A DNA stretch of 64,000 nt from contig NZ_JAAKZW010000016.1 in the NCBI RefSeq assembly GCF_011044995.1, positions 1-64,000 of the forward strand, written 5' to 3'. This stretch comes from Streptomyces mesophilus. Lineage in GTDB: Bacteria > Actinomycetota > Actinomycetes > Streptomycetales > Streptomycetaceae. The position numbers were made by a program, and so were the translations under genes. Below, in pieces: positions 43,288 through 51,872 of the stretch (position 1 is its first letter; each line of letters begins with the position of its first letter). Under the pieces are notes generated by a model. That model saw nothing but the letters and a program-made list of their open reading frames with translations. It made no database searches and was not told the origin of the DNA.

Positions 43288-44588
43288 GCTCTTCTTCCGC
43301 CGATTCCTCCGCCGATCTCTACGGCCGCCACCGCCGGGTGCTGCCCGACTGGCTCGCCCTCTACTACGACGAGCCGATCGAGCTGACGCACGGCGAAGGC
43401 CGCCATGTGTGGGGCGCGGACGGCACCAAGTACCTGGACTTCTTCGGCGGCATCCTCACCACGATGACCGCCCACGCCCTGCCCGAGGTCACCAAGGCGG
43501 TCGCCGAACAGGCGGGCCGCATCATCCACTCCTCCACGCTCTACCTCGACCGCCCGATGGTCGAACTCGCCGAACGGGTCGCGGCGTTGAGCGGAATCCC
43601 CGACGCCCGGGTCTTCTTCACCACCTCGGGCACGGAGGCCAACGACACGGCCCTGCTGCTCGCGTCGGTGTACCGCAACTCGAACGCGATCCTCGCGATG
43701 CGCAACAGCTACCACGGGCGCTCGTTCTCGGCGGTCGGGATCACAGGCAACCGCGCGTGGTCACCGACCTCGCTCACCCCGTTGCAGACGTTGTACGTGC
43801 ACGGGGGCGTGCGCACCCGCGGTCCGTACGCGCACCTCGACGACGCGGAGTTCGTGGCCGCCTGCGTGGCGGACCTCGAGGACCTCCTCGGCCACGGCCG
43901 CCCCCCGGCCGCGCTGATCGCCGAGCCGGTCCAGGGCGTCGGCGGCTTCACCTCCCCGCCCGACGGCCTGTACGCGGCGTTCCGTGAAGTCCTGTCCGCC
44001 CGCGGGGTGTTGTGGATCTCCGACGAGGTCCAGACGGGCTGGGGCCGCACCGGCGACCACTTCTGGGGCTGGCAGGCGCACGCCGCCTCGGGTCCGCCGG
44101 ACATGCTCACGTTCGCCAAGGGCATCGGCAACGGCATGTCCATCGGCGGTGTCGTCGCCCGCGCCGAGGTCATGAACTGCCTCGACGCCAACTCCATCTC
44201 CACCTTCGGCGGCTCCCCGGTGACGATGGCCGCGGGCCTCGCCAACCTCACGTACCTCCTGGAACACGATCTGCAGGGCAACGCCCGCCGCGTCGGCGGT
44301 CTGCTCCTGGAGCGGCTGCGGGCGGCGTGCGCCGGGGTCGCGTGTGTACGGGAGGTGCGCGGCCGCGGTCTGATGCTCGGCATCGAACTGTGCGAACCGG
44401 GCACCGACCGGCCCTCGCCCGAGCGGGCGACCGCGGTCCTCGAGGCGGCCCGGGCCGGCGGACTCCTGATCGGCAAGGGAGGCGGCCACAGTACGAGCGT
44501 GCTGCGGATCGCACCGCCGCTCTCCCTGACGGTCGCGGAGGCGGAGGAGGGCGCCGCCATTTTGGAACGTGCCCTGCAAGCTGTGTAG
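43284..44588 (+). CDS. Class III PLP-dependent aminotransferase
   Basis: This 434-residue enzyme has the class III aminotransferase layout: DFFGGILTTMTAHALPEV, FFTTSGTEANDTALLLA, NSYHGRSFSAVGITG, LIAEPVQGVGGFTSPP, WISDEVQTGWGRTG and TFAKGIGNGMSIGGVVA with the PLP lysine. GTG at 43284 overlaps the nitrilase stop. Given the coupling, it probably transaminates beta-alanine (or 3-aminoisobutyrate) to malonate semialdehyde. The amino donor or acceptor is not certain. Confidence 0.9.
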   Translation: MSSSSADSSADLYGRHRRVLPDWLALYYDEPIELTHGEGRHVWGADGTKYLDFFGGILTTMTAHALPEVTKAVAEQAGRIIHSSTLYLDRPMVELAERVAALSGIPDARVFFTTSGTEANDTALLLASVYRNSNAILAMRNSYHGRSFSAVGITGNRAWSPTSLTPLQTLYVHGGVRTRGPYAHLDDAEFVAACVADLEDLLGHGRPPAALIAEPVQGVGGFTSPPDGLYAAFREVLSARGVLWISDEVQTGWGRTGDHFWGWQAHAASGPPDMLTFAKGIGNGMSIGGVVARAEVMNCLDANSISTFGGSPVTMAAGLANLTYLLEHDLQGNARRVGGLLLERLRAACAGVACVREVRGRGLMLGIELCEPGTDRPSPERATAVLEAARAGGLLIGKGGGHSTSVLRIAPPLSLTVAEAEEGAAILERALQAV

Positions 44589-44654
44589 CCGAGCGGGCGT
44601 GGCCGTCGGACGGACAACGGGCATGGCCCGGGCGCGGGTGGGGAGTCGGTCCCC

Positions 44655-45401
44655 ATGACAGAACTGGGTCTGCCCGCGTACATCCGTGCCTGCCTGTTCG
44701 ATCTCGACGGCGTTGTCACCCGGACCGCCGTGGTGCACAACGCCGCTTGGAAGGAGACCTTCGACGCGTTCCTGCGACGACGCTCGGGCGAGGCGTTCCG
44801 CCCCTTCGACCCGGTGGCCGACTACGAGGAATACGTGGACGGTCGACCGCGGGCCGACGGCGTACGCACCTTCCTCGCGTCGCGCGGCATAGAACTCCCG
44901 GAAGGGGCGCCGGACGACCCGCCCGACCGGGAGAGCGTGCACGGTCTGGGGAACGCCAAGAACGCCGTCCTGCTGAAGAAGATCGAGCAGGGCGGCGTCG
45001 AGACCTACGAAGGAACGGTCCGTTACCTGGACGCGGTCCGCCGGGCCGGTCTGCGCACCGCCATCGTCTCCGCCAGCGCCAACTGCGAGCAGGTCCTGCG
45101 ATCCGTCGGCCTCGCGGACCGCTTCGACGTACGGATCGACGGGGTGGTGGCGCAGGAGCGTGCCCTGGCCGGAAAGCCGCACCCCGACACCTTCCTGGAG
45201 GCAGCGCGCGAACTGGGCGCGCAGCCCGGGTCGGGAGCGGTCTTCGAGGACGCGCTCGCCGGTGTGGAAGCAGGACGGGCCGGGGGCTTCGGCTATGTCG
45301 TCGGGGTGGACCGGGGCGGCCGCGCGGCCGGCTTGCGGGCACACGGGGCGGACACCGTGGTCCGGGACCTCGCCGAACTCCGGCCGCCCGGAACGGTCTG
45401 A
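44655..45401 (+). CDS. HAD-family beta-phosphoglucomutase-like phosphatase
   Basis: This 248-residue protein has motif [21 protein letters not shown], motif [16 protein letters not shown], the conserved Lys region [15 protein letters not shown] and motif [20 protein letters not shown]. This is the beta-phosphoglucomutase/phosphatase group with a helical cap. Such a gene is often fused or adjacent to a GH65 trehalose/maltose phosphorylase, but none is here. GGGGAG precedes the ATG. Confidence 0.88.
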   Translation: MTELGLPAYIRACLFDLDGVVTRTAVVHNAAWKETFDAFLRRRSGEAFRPFDPVADYEEYVDGRPRADGVRTFLASRGIELPEGAPDDPPDRESVHGLGNAKNAVLLKKIEQGGVETYEGTVRYLDAVRRAGLRTAIVSASANCEQVLRSVGLADRFDVRIDGVVAQERALAGKPHPDTFLEAARELGAQPGSGAVFEDALAGVEAGRAGGFGYVVGVDRGGRAAGLRAHGADTVVRDLAELRPPGTV

Positions 45402-45404
45402 GGG

Positions 45405-45758
45405 TCAGCACCGTCCGGTGGGCGGTGTGGCGATGCGCAGTGCGTCCTTCAGATCCGCGCACAGCCCCAGGGCGTACGTGGTGCCGGTGATGGCGGTCAC
45501 CCGGTGCGGGGCCGGCCGGCGGGCCACCACGCTCCAGGCCAGACCGTGCCGTACGGCGAGGTCCCGGGCCGCCAGGAGCAGATCGATGCCCGTGGAGGTG
45601 AGCAGCGGTGCGTGCAGGTCGATCACCACACCCCGAGCGGAGCAGTCGCGGATGAGGGGGAAGAGTTCGCTTTCGACGCGCGCCATGGTGCCGATGTCGA
45701 TCACGTCGTACACCTTGATCACGCGGCGGCCGGCGAGCGGATAGCTGGGCAAGGACAC
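45405..45758 (-). CDS. STAS-domain anti-sigma factor antagonist
   Basis: This 117-residue protein has a STAS domain (VIKVYDVIDIGTMARVESEL, CSARGVVIDLHAPLLTSTG, DLLLAARDLAVRHGLAWSVV). The phospho-serine site region reads LTSTGID. STAS antagonists free sigma factors from anti-sigma kinases when unphosphorylated. The partners are not in this window. The start is GTG with AGGAG upstream. It is convergent with the HAD gene. Confidence 0.88.
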   Translation of the reverse strand: MSLPSYPLAGRRVIKVYDVIDIGTMARVESELFPLIRDCSARGVVIDLHAPLLTSTGIDLLLAARDLAVRHGLAWSVVARRPAPHRVTAITGTTYALGLCADLKDALRIATPPTGRC

Positions 45759-45906
45759 AGCTCGACTCCTGAAGCGGATGCGAAGTACCGAGTACAGCCG
45801 CTTCCTGACTGTGCGTTACCTGTCCACCGTAGCGGTGTCGCACGGGCGGAGTGGACGCGTCGCGCGAATCAGCGCTTGGGGCGGGGCGGTTCTCCGGCCC
45901 CGGGCG

Positions 45907-46998
45907 TCAACCCTTTCGAGGGCTCCGGGCCGTGTGCACCACCGTGGCCGGATCAATGGTGCGCTGGATCAGAGCGTGGGCGATGTCGCCGGGGCGCTTG
46001 CCGCTGCGTGAGCTGTAGGCGAGCAGCGCCTGGGCCGCTTCGTCCATGCCGATCCCGCCGTAGGCGGCGATCATGCCCTTGGCCGTCTCGATGACGGCCT
46101 TGCCGGACACGGCCGCCTGGATACGGGTGAGCACGTCATGAGGGCGCGTCGGATCGCCGTCCCAGTGGACCACGGAGACGCCCGTGACGGCCGCGAGGGC
46201 CTGGGCCAGCCGCAGTTCGGCCTCGGGCAGCCGGGGCCGTCCGGTCCGTACGAACAGGCCCACCGCGCCGACGGTCTGGCCGTTGACGCGCATCGGGATG
46301 CCGTAAGCACCGTGGAATCCGGCGGCGATCGCGGCCCGGGTGAAGTCCGGCCAGCGCTCGGCCTCGCCCTCCAGGTCGGGCGCCGCCACGGTGCCACCGT
46401 CGCGGGCGGCTTCGGTCAGTGTCTGGTCCTGGGCGAAGGCGTGGGCGCGCAGCCGGGCCAGGGCCTGCGGCGGGTCGAGGTCGAGGTACATCATGATCAT
46501 GCCGGTCGCCTGATTCACCTCGGTGTGATCCGCTTCGGCGACGCGCACCCAGGACGCCACGCCGTTCTCGCTGTCGGAGCCCGACGGGACCTCCAGGAGA
46601 GCCATGGCGATCGAGTCCGCCGCGACCAGGGCCAGCCGCAGATCGCGGGCGCTGAGCGCGCCCGGCGCCGCGCGGTAGAGATCGAGGGCGCCGAACACCG
46701 AAGCCCCCGAGCCCAACGGCAGGGAGAACACGGCGTGCACACCGAGCGAGACCGCCTGCCCGGCGAAAACGGGCCAGCGGCGGGCGTCGGGCTCCGTGCT
46801 GAGATCGCCGGCCAGGACCGGTGCGATCAGCGCCGTGGCCTGCCGGCAGGGGCCGTCACCCAAGCTGTACTGGGCCTCGGCCGGCCTGGCCGCGACCGGA
46901 TCGCTCGACCACCAGGTCGCCCGGGCGCCTTCCGCCCCGCCGGCCAGCGAGACCGAAGCGCCGCTGACCGCGAGGAGGTCGACGCACGCCTCGCACAA
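45907..46998 (-). CDS. GAF and ANTAR domain regulator
   Basis: This 363-residue protein combines GAF-like sensor regions (about 1-130: VSGASVSLAGG, YSLGDGPCRQATALIAPVLA, GVHAVFSLPLGSGASVFGAL, and a second about 200-280: GFHGAYGIPMRVNGQTVGAV) with a C-terminal ANTAR RNA-binding domain (about 300-355: ISGKAV-like AVSGKAVIETAKGMIAAYG, DEAAQALLAYSSRSGKRPGD). ANTAR proteins prevent terminator formation in target leaders. No start codon better than TTG at 46998 exists in frame, so the exact start is uncertain and a non-standard start upstream is possible. Confidence 0.87.
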   Translation of the reverse strand: MCEACVDLLAVSGASVSLAGGAEGARATWWSSDPVAARPAEAQYSLGDGPCRQATALIAPVLAGDLSTEPDARRWPVFAGQAVSLGVHAVFSLPLGSGASVFGALDLYRAAPGALSARDLRLALVAADSIAMALLEVPSGSDSENGVASWVRVAEADHTEVNQATGMIMMYLDLDPPQALARLRAHAFAQDQTLTEAARDGGTVAAPDLEGEAERWPDFTRAAIAAGFHGAYGIPMRVNGQTVGAVGLFVRTGRPRLPEAELRLAQALAAVTGVSVVHWDGDPTRPHDVLTRIQAAVSGKAVIETAKGMIAAYGGIGMDEAAQALLAYSSRSGKRPGDIAHALIQRTIDPATVVHTARSPRKG

Positions 46999-47206
46999 CA
47001 GCCCCGGGCGGCGCAGCGGATCGCCCCGACGCCGTGCGCGGGCGGTGCGCGTGCACCGTCGGTCGGCGGGCCCTCTTGGCAGAGGCGCATCGGGGAGAGA
47101 AGGTCAGGGGATCAGCGATGGGGCGACAGGGCGGTCGGCGGGACACCGGTTGCCGCATCCCGAGAGGCGAGGGCGCGGCACTCGAATCGAAGGGGAGTTC
47201 TGACAC

Positions 47207-48598
47207 ATGACTCGTACACAGGTCACAGGTGGGCTCGTCATCACGGCCGCCGAGGAGATCCATGCGGATGTCCTGATCGAGGGCGGGCGCATCGCGGCGC
47301 TCGCCGTGCCGGGTACGCAGACGTGGACCGCGGAGCGGACGATCGACGCGACCGGCAAGTATGTGATCCCGGGTGGCGTGGACGCCCATACGCACATGGA
47401 GTTGCCGTTCGGCGGCACGTTCGCCTCGGACACCTTCGAGACGGGGACGCGGGCGGCCGCGTGGGGCGGTACGACCACGATCATCGACTTCGCGGTCCAG
47501 ACGGTGGGCCGTTCGCTGCGCGAGGGCCTGGACGCCTGGCACGCGAAGGCGGACGGTCAGTGCGCGATCGACTACGGCTTCCACATGATCATGTCGGACG
47601 TCAACGAGCGGTCCCTGAAGGAGATGGACTGGCTGGTCGCCGAAGGCCTGACCAGTTTCAAGCTGTTCACGGCGTACCCCGGAGTCTTCTTCAGCGACGA
47701 CGGGCAGATTCTGCGGGCGATGCAGCGGGCCGCGTCCAACGGCGGCATGATCATGATGCATGCCGAGAACGGTCTGGCCATCGATGTCCTCGTCGAACAG
47801 GCCCTGCAGCGCGGGGAGACGGACCCGCGGTATCACGGCGAGGTCCGCAAGGCGCTTCTCGAGGCCGAGGCGACGCACCGGGTGATCAAGCTGGCGCAGG
47901 TGGCCGGGGCACCGGTGTACGTGGTGCATGTGTCGGCGCAGGAGGCGGTCGCGGAACTGGCGCGGGCGCGGGACGAGGGGCTGCCCGTGTTCGGGGAGAC
48001 CTGTCCGCAGTACCTGTTCCTGTCGACGGACAATCTCGCGGAGCCGGACTTCGAGGGGGCGAAGTACGTCTGCTCAACTCCCTTGCGGCCCGAGGAGCAT
48101 CAGGCGGCGCTGTGGCGGGGGCTGCGGACGAACGACCTTCAGGTGGTGTCGACGGACCACTGCCCGTTCTGCTTCGTGGGCCAGAAGGAGCTGGGCCGCG
48201 GCGACTTCTCGAAGATCCCGAACGGCCTGCCCGGGGTGGAGAACCGGATGGATCTGCTGCACCAGGCGGTCCTCGACGGGCATATCTCGCGGCGTCGCTG
48301 GATCGACATCGCCTGTGCCGCGCCGGCGCGGATGTTCGGCCTGTACGGCAAGAAGGGCACGATCGCGCCGGGCGCGGACGCGGACATGGTGATCTACGAC
48401 CCGGCGGCCGAGCAGGTGATGTCCGCCGAGACGCATCACATGAACGTGGACTATTCGGCGTACGAGGGAAAGCGGGTCACGGGGCGGGTGGAGACGGTCC
48501 TGTCGCGGGGTGAACTGGTCATCGACCAGCACGAGTTCGTGGGGCGGGCCGGGCATGGGGCGTATCTGGCGCGGGGGACCAGTCAGTACCTGGGCTGA
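47207..48598 (+). CDS. hydA: Dihydropyrimidinase/hydantoinase
   Basis: This 463-residue metal-dependent amidohydrolase opens the dihydropyrimidine ring. The binuclear metal site is visible as DAHTHMELPFGG (His pair), SFKLFTAYPGVFF (the Lys that is carboxylated), IMMHAENG, VYVVHVSAQEA and VVSTDHCPFCF (Asp/His). GGGGAG lies nine bases before the ATG. It makes N-carbamoyl-beta-alanine for the nitrilase-family enzyme encoded about 4 kb upstream. The three pathway genes are split here by HAD, STAS and ANTAR genes. Confidence 0.93.
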   Translation: MTRTQVTGGLVITAAEEIHADVLIEGGRIAALAVPGTQTWTAERTIDATGKYVIPGGVDAHTHMELPFGGTFASDTFETGTRAAAWGGTTTIIDFAVQTVGRSLREGLDAWHAKADGQCAIDYGFHMIMSDVNERSLKEMDWLVAEGLTSFKLFTAYPGVFFSDDGQILRAMQRAASNGGMIMMHAENGLAIDVLVEQALQRGETDPRYHGEVRKALLEAEATHRVIKLAQVAGAPVYVVHVSAQEAVAELARARDEGLPVFGETCPQYLFLSTDNLAEPDFEGAKYVCSTPLRPEEHQAALWRGLRTNDLQVVSTDHCPFCFVGQKELGRGDFSKIPNGLPGVENRMDLLHQAVLDGHISRRRWIDIACAAPARMFGLYGKKGTIAPGADADMVIYDPAAEQVMSAETHHMNVDYSAYEGKRVTGRVETVLSRGELVIDQHEFVGRAGHGAYLARGTSQYLG

Positions 48599-48622
48599 GG
48601 GCTGGGCCGCGGTGCCGTTGCC

Positions 48623-51418
48623 CTACTGGTCCATCAGCCGGGTGAACGCCGCTCGCGCGTGCATCCGGACGAACGGGCTGAGCGATCCGTCATCGGCAAG
48701 GCGCTTCAGCAGCAAGGCCCCCCGGACCCGGTGTCCTTGCACTCTGCTGAGGGCGACGGCGGCACGGGGCCGATAGGTCGCGTCCAGTGTGTCGTCCTGC
48801 GCGAGGCGTGCCAGCAGGGCGGCACCCTGTTCCTGGTGACCTGCCAGTGGTGCTGCCCCCCGGTAGCCGTCGACCTGTGCGAGAGCTCCAGCGGCACGCA
48901 GCCGGTACGCGGCCTTGACCGTCGGGCTCTCGGCCAGCTGGACCATCAGCGTGGCCGCCTCCTTTGCCCGGCCGTTCTCCCGGGCCAGCGCCGCGGCCGC
49001 GTCGAGGCGGACGGCTGCGCCCACCGTGCCGTCGAGTGCGAGATGCCGCAGCAGACTCGCCGTCTCTTCGAACGGACCCGCCACCCCGGCCAGGGACATG
49101 ACCACCCTGAACCGGTCGCTGTCCCGCACGGTGGTGTCACGCACCAGAGGAACCGCCAGCCCGGCCGCCGCGTCTCTGCCCCATTCCATGGCCGCCAGAA
49201 CGCGGACCGCGCCAAGCAGCGGGTCCTCGCTCCACGGGCTTCTCTTCTCCAGGGCGAGGCGTGCCGCCAGTTGGAGCGTCTGCTCCCAGCTGCCCTTCTC
49301 CGCGGCCAGCAGCGCAGAGGCGGCCAGGCGGTAGGTGGCGCTCAGATTGGCGTCCGGCCGGCACAGACGGATCAGCACGTCGATGGCCTTGTCGTGGTGC
49401 TCGGTCATCCCCAGCAGAAGGCCGACGGCCTCCAGCCGCTCTGTGCCACTGCCCCTGTCCTCGGCCACGCTGATCAACTGAGCGGCGATGAGATCGGGCG
49501 GGAGGCTGGTTCTGAGCCGTAACTGCTGCCGCAGAAAGCCGAGGCGACGGAGCCCCGTGGGCAGACCGTCCCGGAGAAGTTCCGTGGTCGCTGCCGCGAT
49601 GCGGTCCTGGGGCATGAGCAGCCCGTCCAGGAGGAACCCGAGGTACGAGGCATCCGTCGAGAGCAGCTGGTTGCTGTCCGACTGGAATCTGCGCAGGACT
49701 TGTTCCCGGCTCTCCTTGCTGCGAGTGGCGTGTCGCGCGGCGTGATACTCCATGAGGGTCTGATGGAGAAAGCCGAAGTCGTCGCCGCGCTGGGTGAGCA
49801 GACCGGTGGGCCGCAGCAGATCACTGAGGAATTCGTTCCACAGTTGCTCGCTCACCTTGGCGGGGCGCCTGACATGGAAGTGGGTGGCGAGCACATCGGT
49901 GGCGGTGCCGTCGTTCCCTTCGATCCACTCGAACGCCAGGTTGTCGATCAGCTCGGGAAGATTGCCGCGCACCAGCTCGGCAGCCTCCTCGGCTGTCCGG
50001 TCGTCCCTGGGGACCTGGTGGTGACTGCGCAGTTGGCGGATCGCCTCGTCGTGGGTCCGCTTGATCTGCTTATGAGTGTTCTTCTCGTAGATCAGCTCTG
50101 CGAATGACCGGTAGGCACCGGTGCGGCCCTCGGGCAGGGGGCGCGCAGGGTCGGCTTCGTACAGCTGGCAGAGCATCGACGCCATGAGGGGAGTGCAGGC
50201 CAGGCCCTCCAGACGCGTACTCGAAAGCCCGGCTACGAAGAGCCGAGCATGCCTGGCGGCATCCTCGAGGTGGCGGAACCATTTCTCGGCGTAAGTGAGC
50301 AGATCATGCGCGGAGAAGGGCAGCAGTTCGAAGCGCGGCACGTGGGTGCCGATCCCGTACACCTCGTGCTCGGGCAGCGAACGGGTGGCTACGACGAACC
50401 GGTAGGCGTGCGGATTGCCGCGGACGACTCCGTCCAGCATGGTGATGACGCGCTGCCGGGTGCCTGCGTCGGAAATCTCATCGAGGCCGTCCACGAGTAC
50501 GAGCCAGGGCGTCTGTTCATGGGGAACCTCCCGGAAGAACGCGGACGTCAGCTCATCGAGCAGACCGAACGGCGCCAGATCCGCGTTGGCGGCCCTGGCG
50601 AGGGCAACCGGCATGGGATCGCCGGCTGTCAACGAATGCGCGCGAATCATGACCGGGACTCCCCCGCCCCGCCTGAGGTCGAGCCAGGAGGTGGCGGCAG
50701 CGGTCAGGTAGGCGCGCAGAAGTGTGGTCTTCCCGCAGCCGGGATCGCCCACCAGAACCGAAATTCCTTTTCCGGTACGGAAGACGGCTTCAGCGGACAC
50801 GACACGATCGGTGGCGGTCGCCGTCGGACTGTCGGCCGTGTTCCCCGTCGGGCCGTCGGCGCGGGGCTGGTCCTCGTCGTCGGCCGCTGCACGAAATGCT
50901 CGCTGGCGGACGTAGACATCGGACAAGGCGGGCAGGCGGCGATCGACCGACGCCCCAGGATACGGATGCTGTCGGCTCGCGACCCGCACGGTGCGGAGGT
51001 ATCCGTCCAGCGTGGGAGTCAGAGCCGGCCGCGACTTACCCTCCGGCACATTCCTGGCGGCCTTCCTGGCGGACTCCCAACGGCTTTTCCACAGCTCCTT
51101 GGCGTGGGTCCACTTGGCTGCGGCTTCTGGTCGCGCTCTCCCGGCGAGAGCGCCCGGCGGCTGTAGCCCGCCCCATTCGAGCAGCACCTGCACAAGCACC
51201 CACAGGAGTTCGAAATCCTTCGCCGGGCTGCCCTTCTCGAACCAGCCGCCCACCCTGGTCGGGCCCAGCGGCTCGCCATGCCCGGCTGACCGAAGCCTGC
51301 GGTTCGCCTCGGCTATCGCATCCGTACGATCCCGGCCCAGGAGGGCCTGGCTTTCCAGCTCTCTGAGCGCGTCGCGCAGCAACTGCCGCCCAGGGCTCAG
51401 GCCTGTCGTCGCGGTCAC
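48623..51418 (-). CDS. Large NACHT-domain STAND NTPase (NLR-like)
   Basis: This 931-residue protein has four parts. The N-terminal region (about 1-120) is helical and HTH-like (LLRDALRELESQALLGRD, RTDAIAEANRRLRSAGHG, LGPTRVGGWFEKGSPAKD). A Ser/Thr/Asp-rich linker leads to a NACHT NTPase. Walker A is GDPGCGKTT (224-232) and Walker B is WLVLVDGLDEI (305-315), with downstream FVVATRSLPEHE. The C-terminal 300 residues are alpha-helical HEAT/TPR-like repeats (YRLAASALLAAEKGSWEQTL, YRLRAAGALAQVDGYRGAAP). This is the layout of bacterial NLR-like proteins, some of which defend against phage. It starts at GTG and is divergent from a small membrane protein gene. Confidence 0.85.
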   Translation of the reverse strand: MTATTGLSPGRQLLRDALRELESQALLGRDRTDAIAEANRRLRSAGHGEPLGPTRVGGWFEKGSPAKDFELLWVLVQVLLEWGGLQPPGALAGRARPEAAAKWTHAKELWKSRWESARKAARNVPEGKSRPALTPTLDGYLRTVRVASRQHPYPGASVDRRLPALSDVYVRQRAFRAAADDEDQPRADGPTGNTADSPTATATDRVVSAEAVFRTGKGISVLVGDPGCGKTTLLRAYLTAAATSWLDLRRGGGVPVMIRAHSLTAGDPMPVALARAANADLAPFGLLDELTSAFFREVPHEQTPWLVLVDGLDEISDAGTRQRVITMLDGVVRGNPHAYRFVVATRSLPEHEVYGIGTHVPRFELLPFSAHDLLTYAEKWFRHLEDAARHARLFVAGLSSTRLEGLACTPLMASMLCQLYEADPARPLPEGRTGAYRSFAELIYEKNTHKQIKRTHDEAIRQLRSHHQVPRDDRTAEEAAELVRGNLPELIDNLAFEWIEGNDGTATDVLATHFHVRRPAKVSEQLWNEFLSDLLRPTGLLTQRGDDFGFLHQTLMEYHAARHATRSKESREQVLRRFQSDSNQLLSTDASYLGFLLDGLLMPQDRIAAATTELLRDGLPTGLRRLGFLRQQLRLRTSLPPDLIAAQLISVAEDRGSGTERLEAVGLLLGMTEHHDKAIDVLIRLCRPDANLSATYRLAASALLAAEKGSWEQTLQLAARLALEKRSPWSEDPLLGAVRVLAAMEWGRDAAAGLAVPLVRDTTVRDSDRFRVVMSLAGVAGPFEETASLLRHLALDGTVGAAVRLDAAAALARENGRAKEAATLMVQLAESPTVKAAYRLRAAGALAQVDGYRGAAPLAGHQEQGAALLARLAQDDTLDATYRPRAAVALSRVQGHRVRGALLLKRLADDGSLSPFVRMHARAAFTRLMDQ

Positions 51419-51605
51419 CGGTTCACGCCTGCCTCCCCCGATCCATCGAATCCGCTAGCGGACGTCGGAAGGACCGTGGTGACCTCGGCTTCTTTCGATC
51501 CACCCCGCTGGATCCGGCAAAGCTTCACTGCGCAGGTGTGAGCTCGTGGAATCGCTTCTGAGCCGCCGCAGGGGCGGCCGTGCAGACGAAGGAAGCGGCA
51601 ACGCC
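51419..51605. other. Divergent intergenic region
   Basis: About 190 bases between the divergent NACHT gene and the small membrane protein gene. I see no clear repeats or promoter hexamers. Confidence 0.35.
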
Positions 51606-51773
51606 ATGGACATCAACGTGTGGGTTCTGATGCTGATCGCCAACATCGTGGTCTCGGCCACGGCTGCGGTCGCGATGGTCTTCCTGGTTGTCAAGGACAC
51701 CGCCTCATCGGATCGGGCCAAGCTGCTCCGGGCCGTTGCCGAGGTGATCCGTGCGATTCGTGGACGCAGGTGA
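51606..51773 (+). CDS. Small single-pass membrane protein
   Basis: This 55-residue protein is one long hydrophobic helix (INVWVLMLIANIVVSATAAV, then AMVFLVVK) followed by a basic amphipathic tail (SSDRAKLLRAVAEVIRAIRG). The ATG at 51606 has AAGGAAG upstream. It is divergent from the NACHT NTPase gene and could be its membrane effector or partner, although no conserved family is recognised from sequence alone. Confidence 0.66.
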   Translation: MDINVWVLMLIANIVVSATAAVAMVFLVVKDTASSDRAKLLRAVAEVIRAIRGRR

Positions 51774-51872
51774 ATGCCACGTGCGTACTGCCGCTACGCG
51801 CCGACGGTACAACAACCGGCACAACGGCGTGCGGAGTTCTACTGAGGGACGCGAGCCCGCCCGGTGCCCAAG

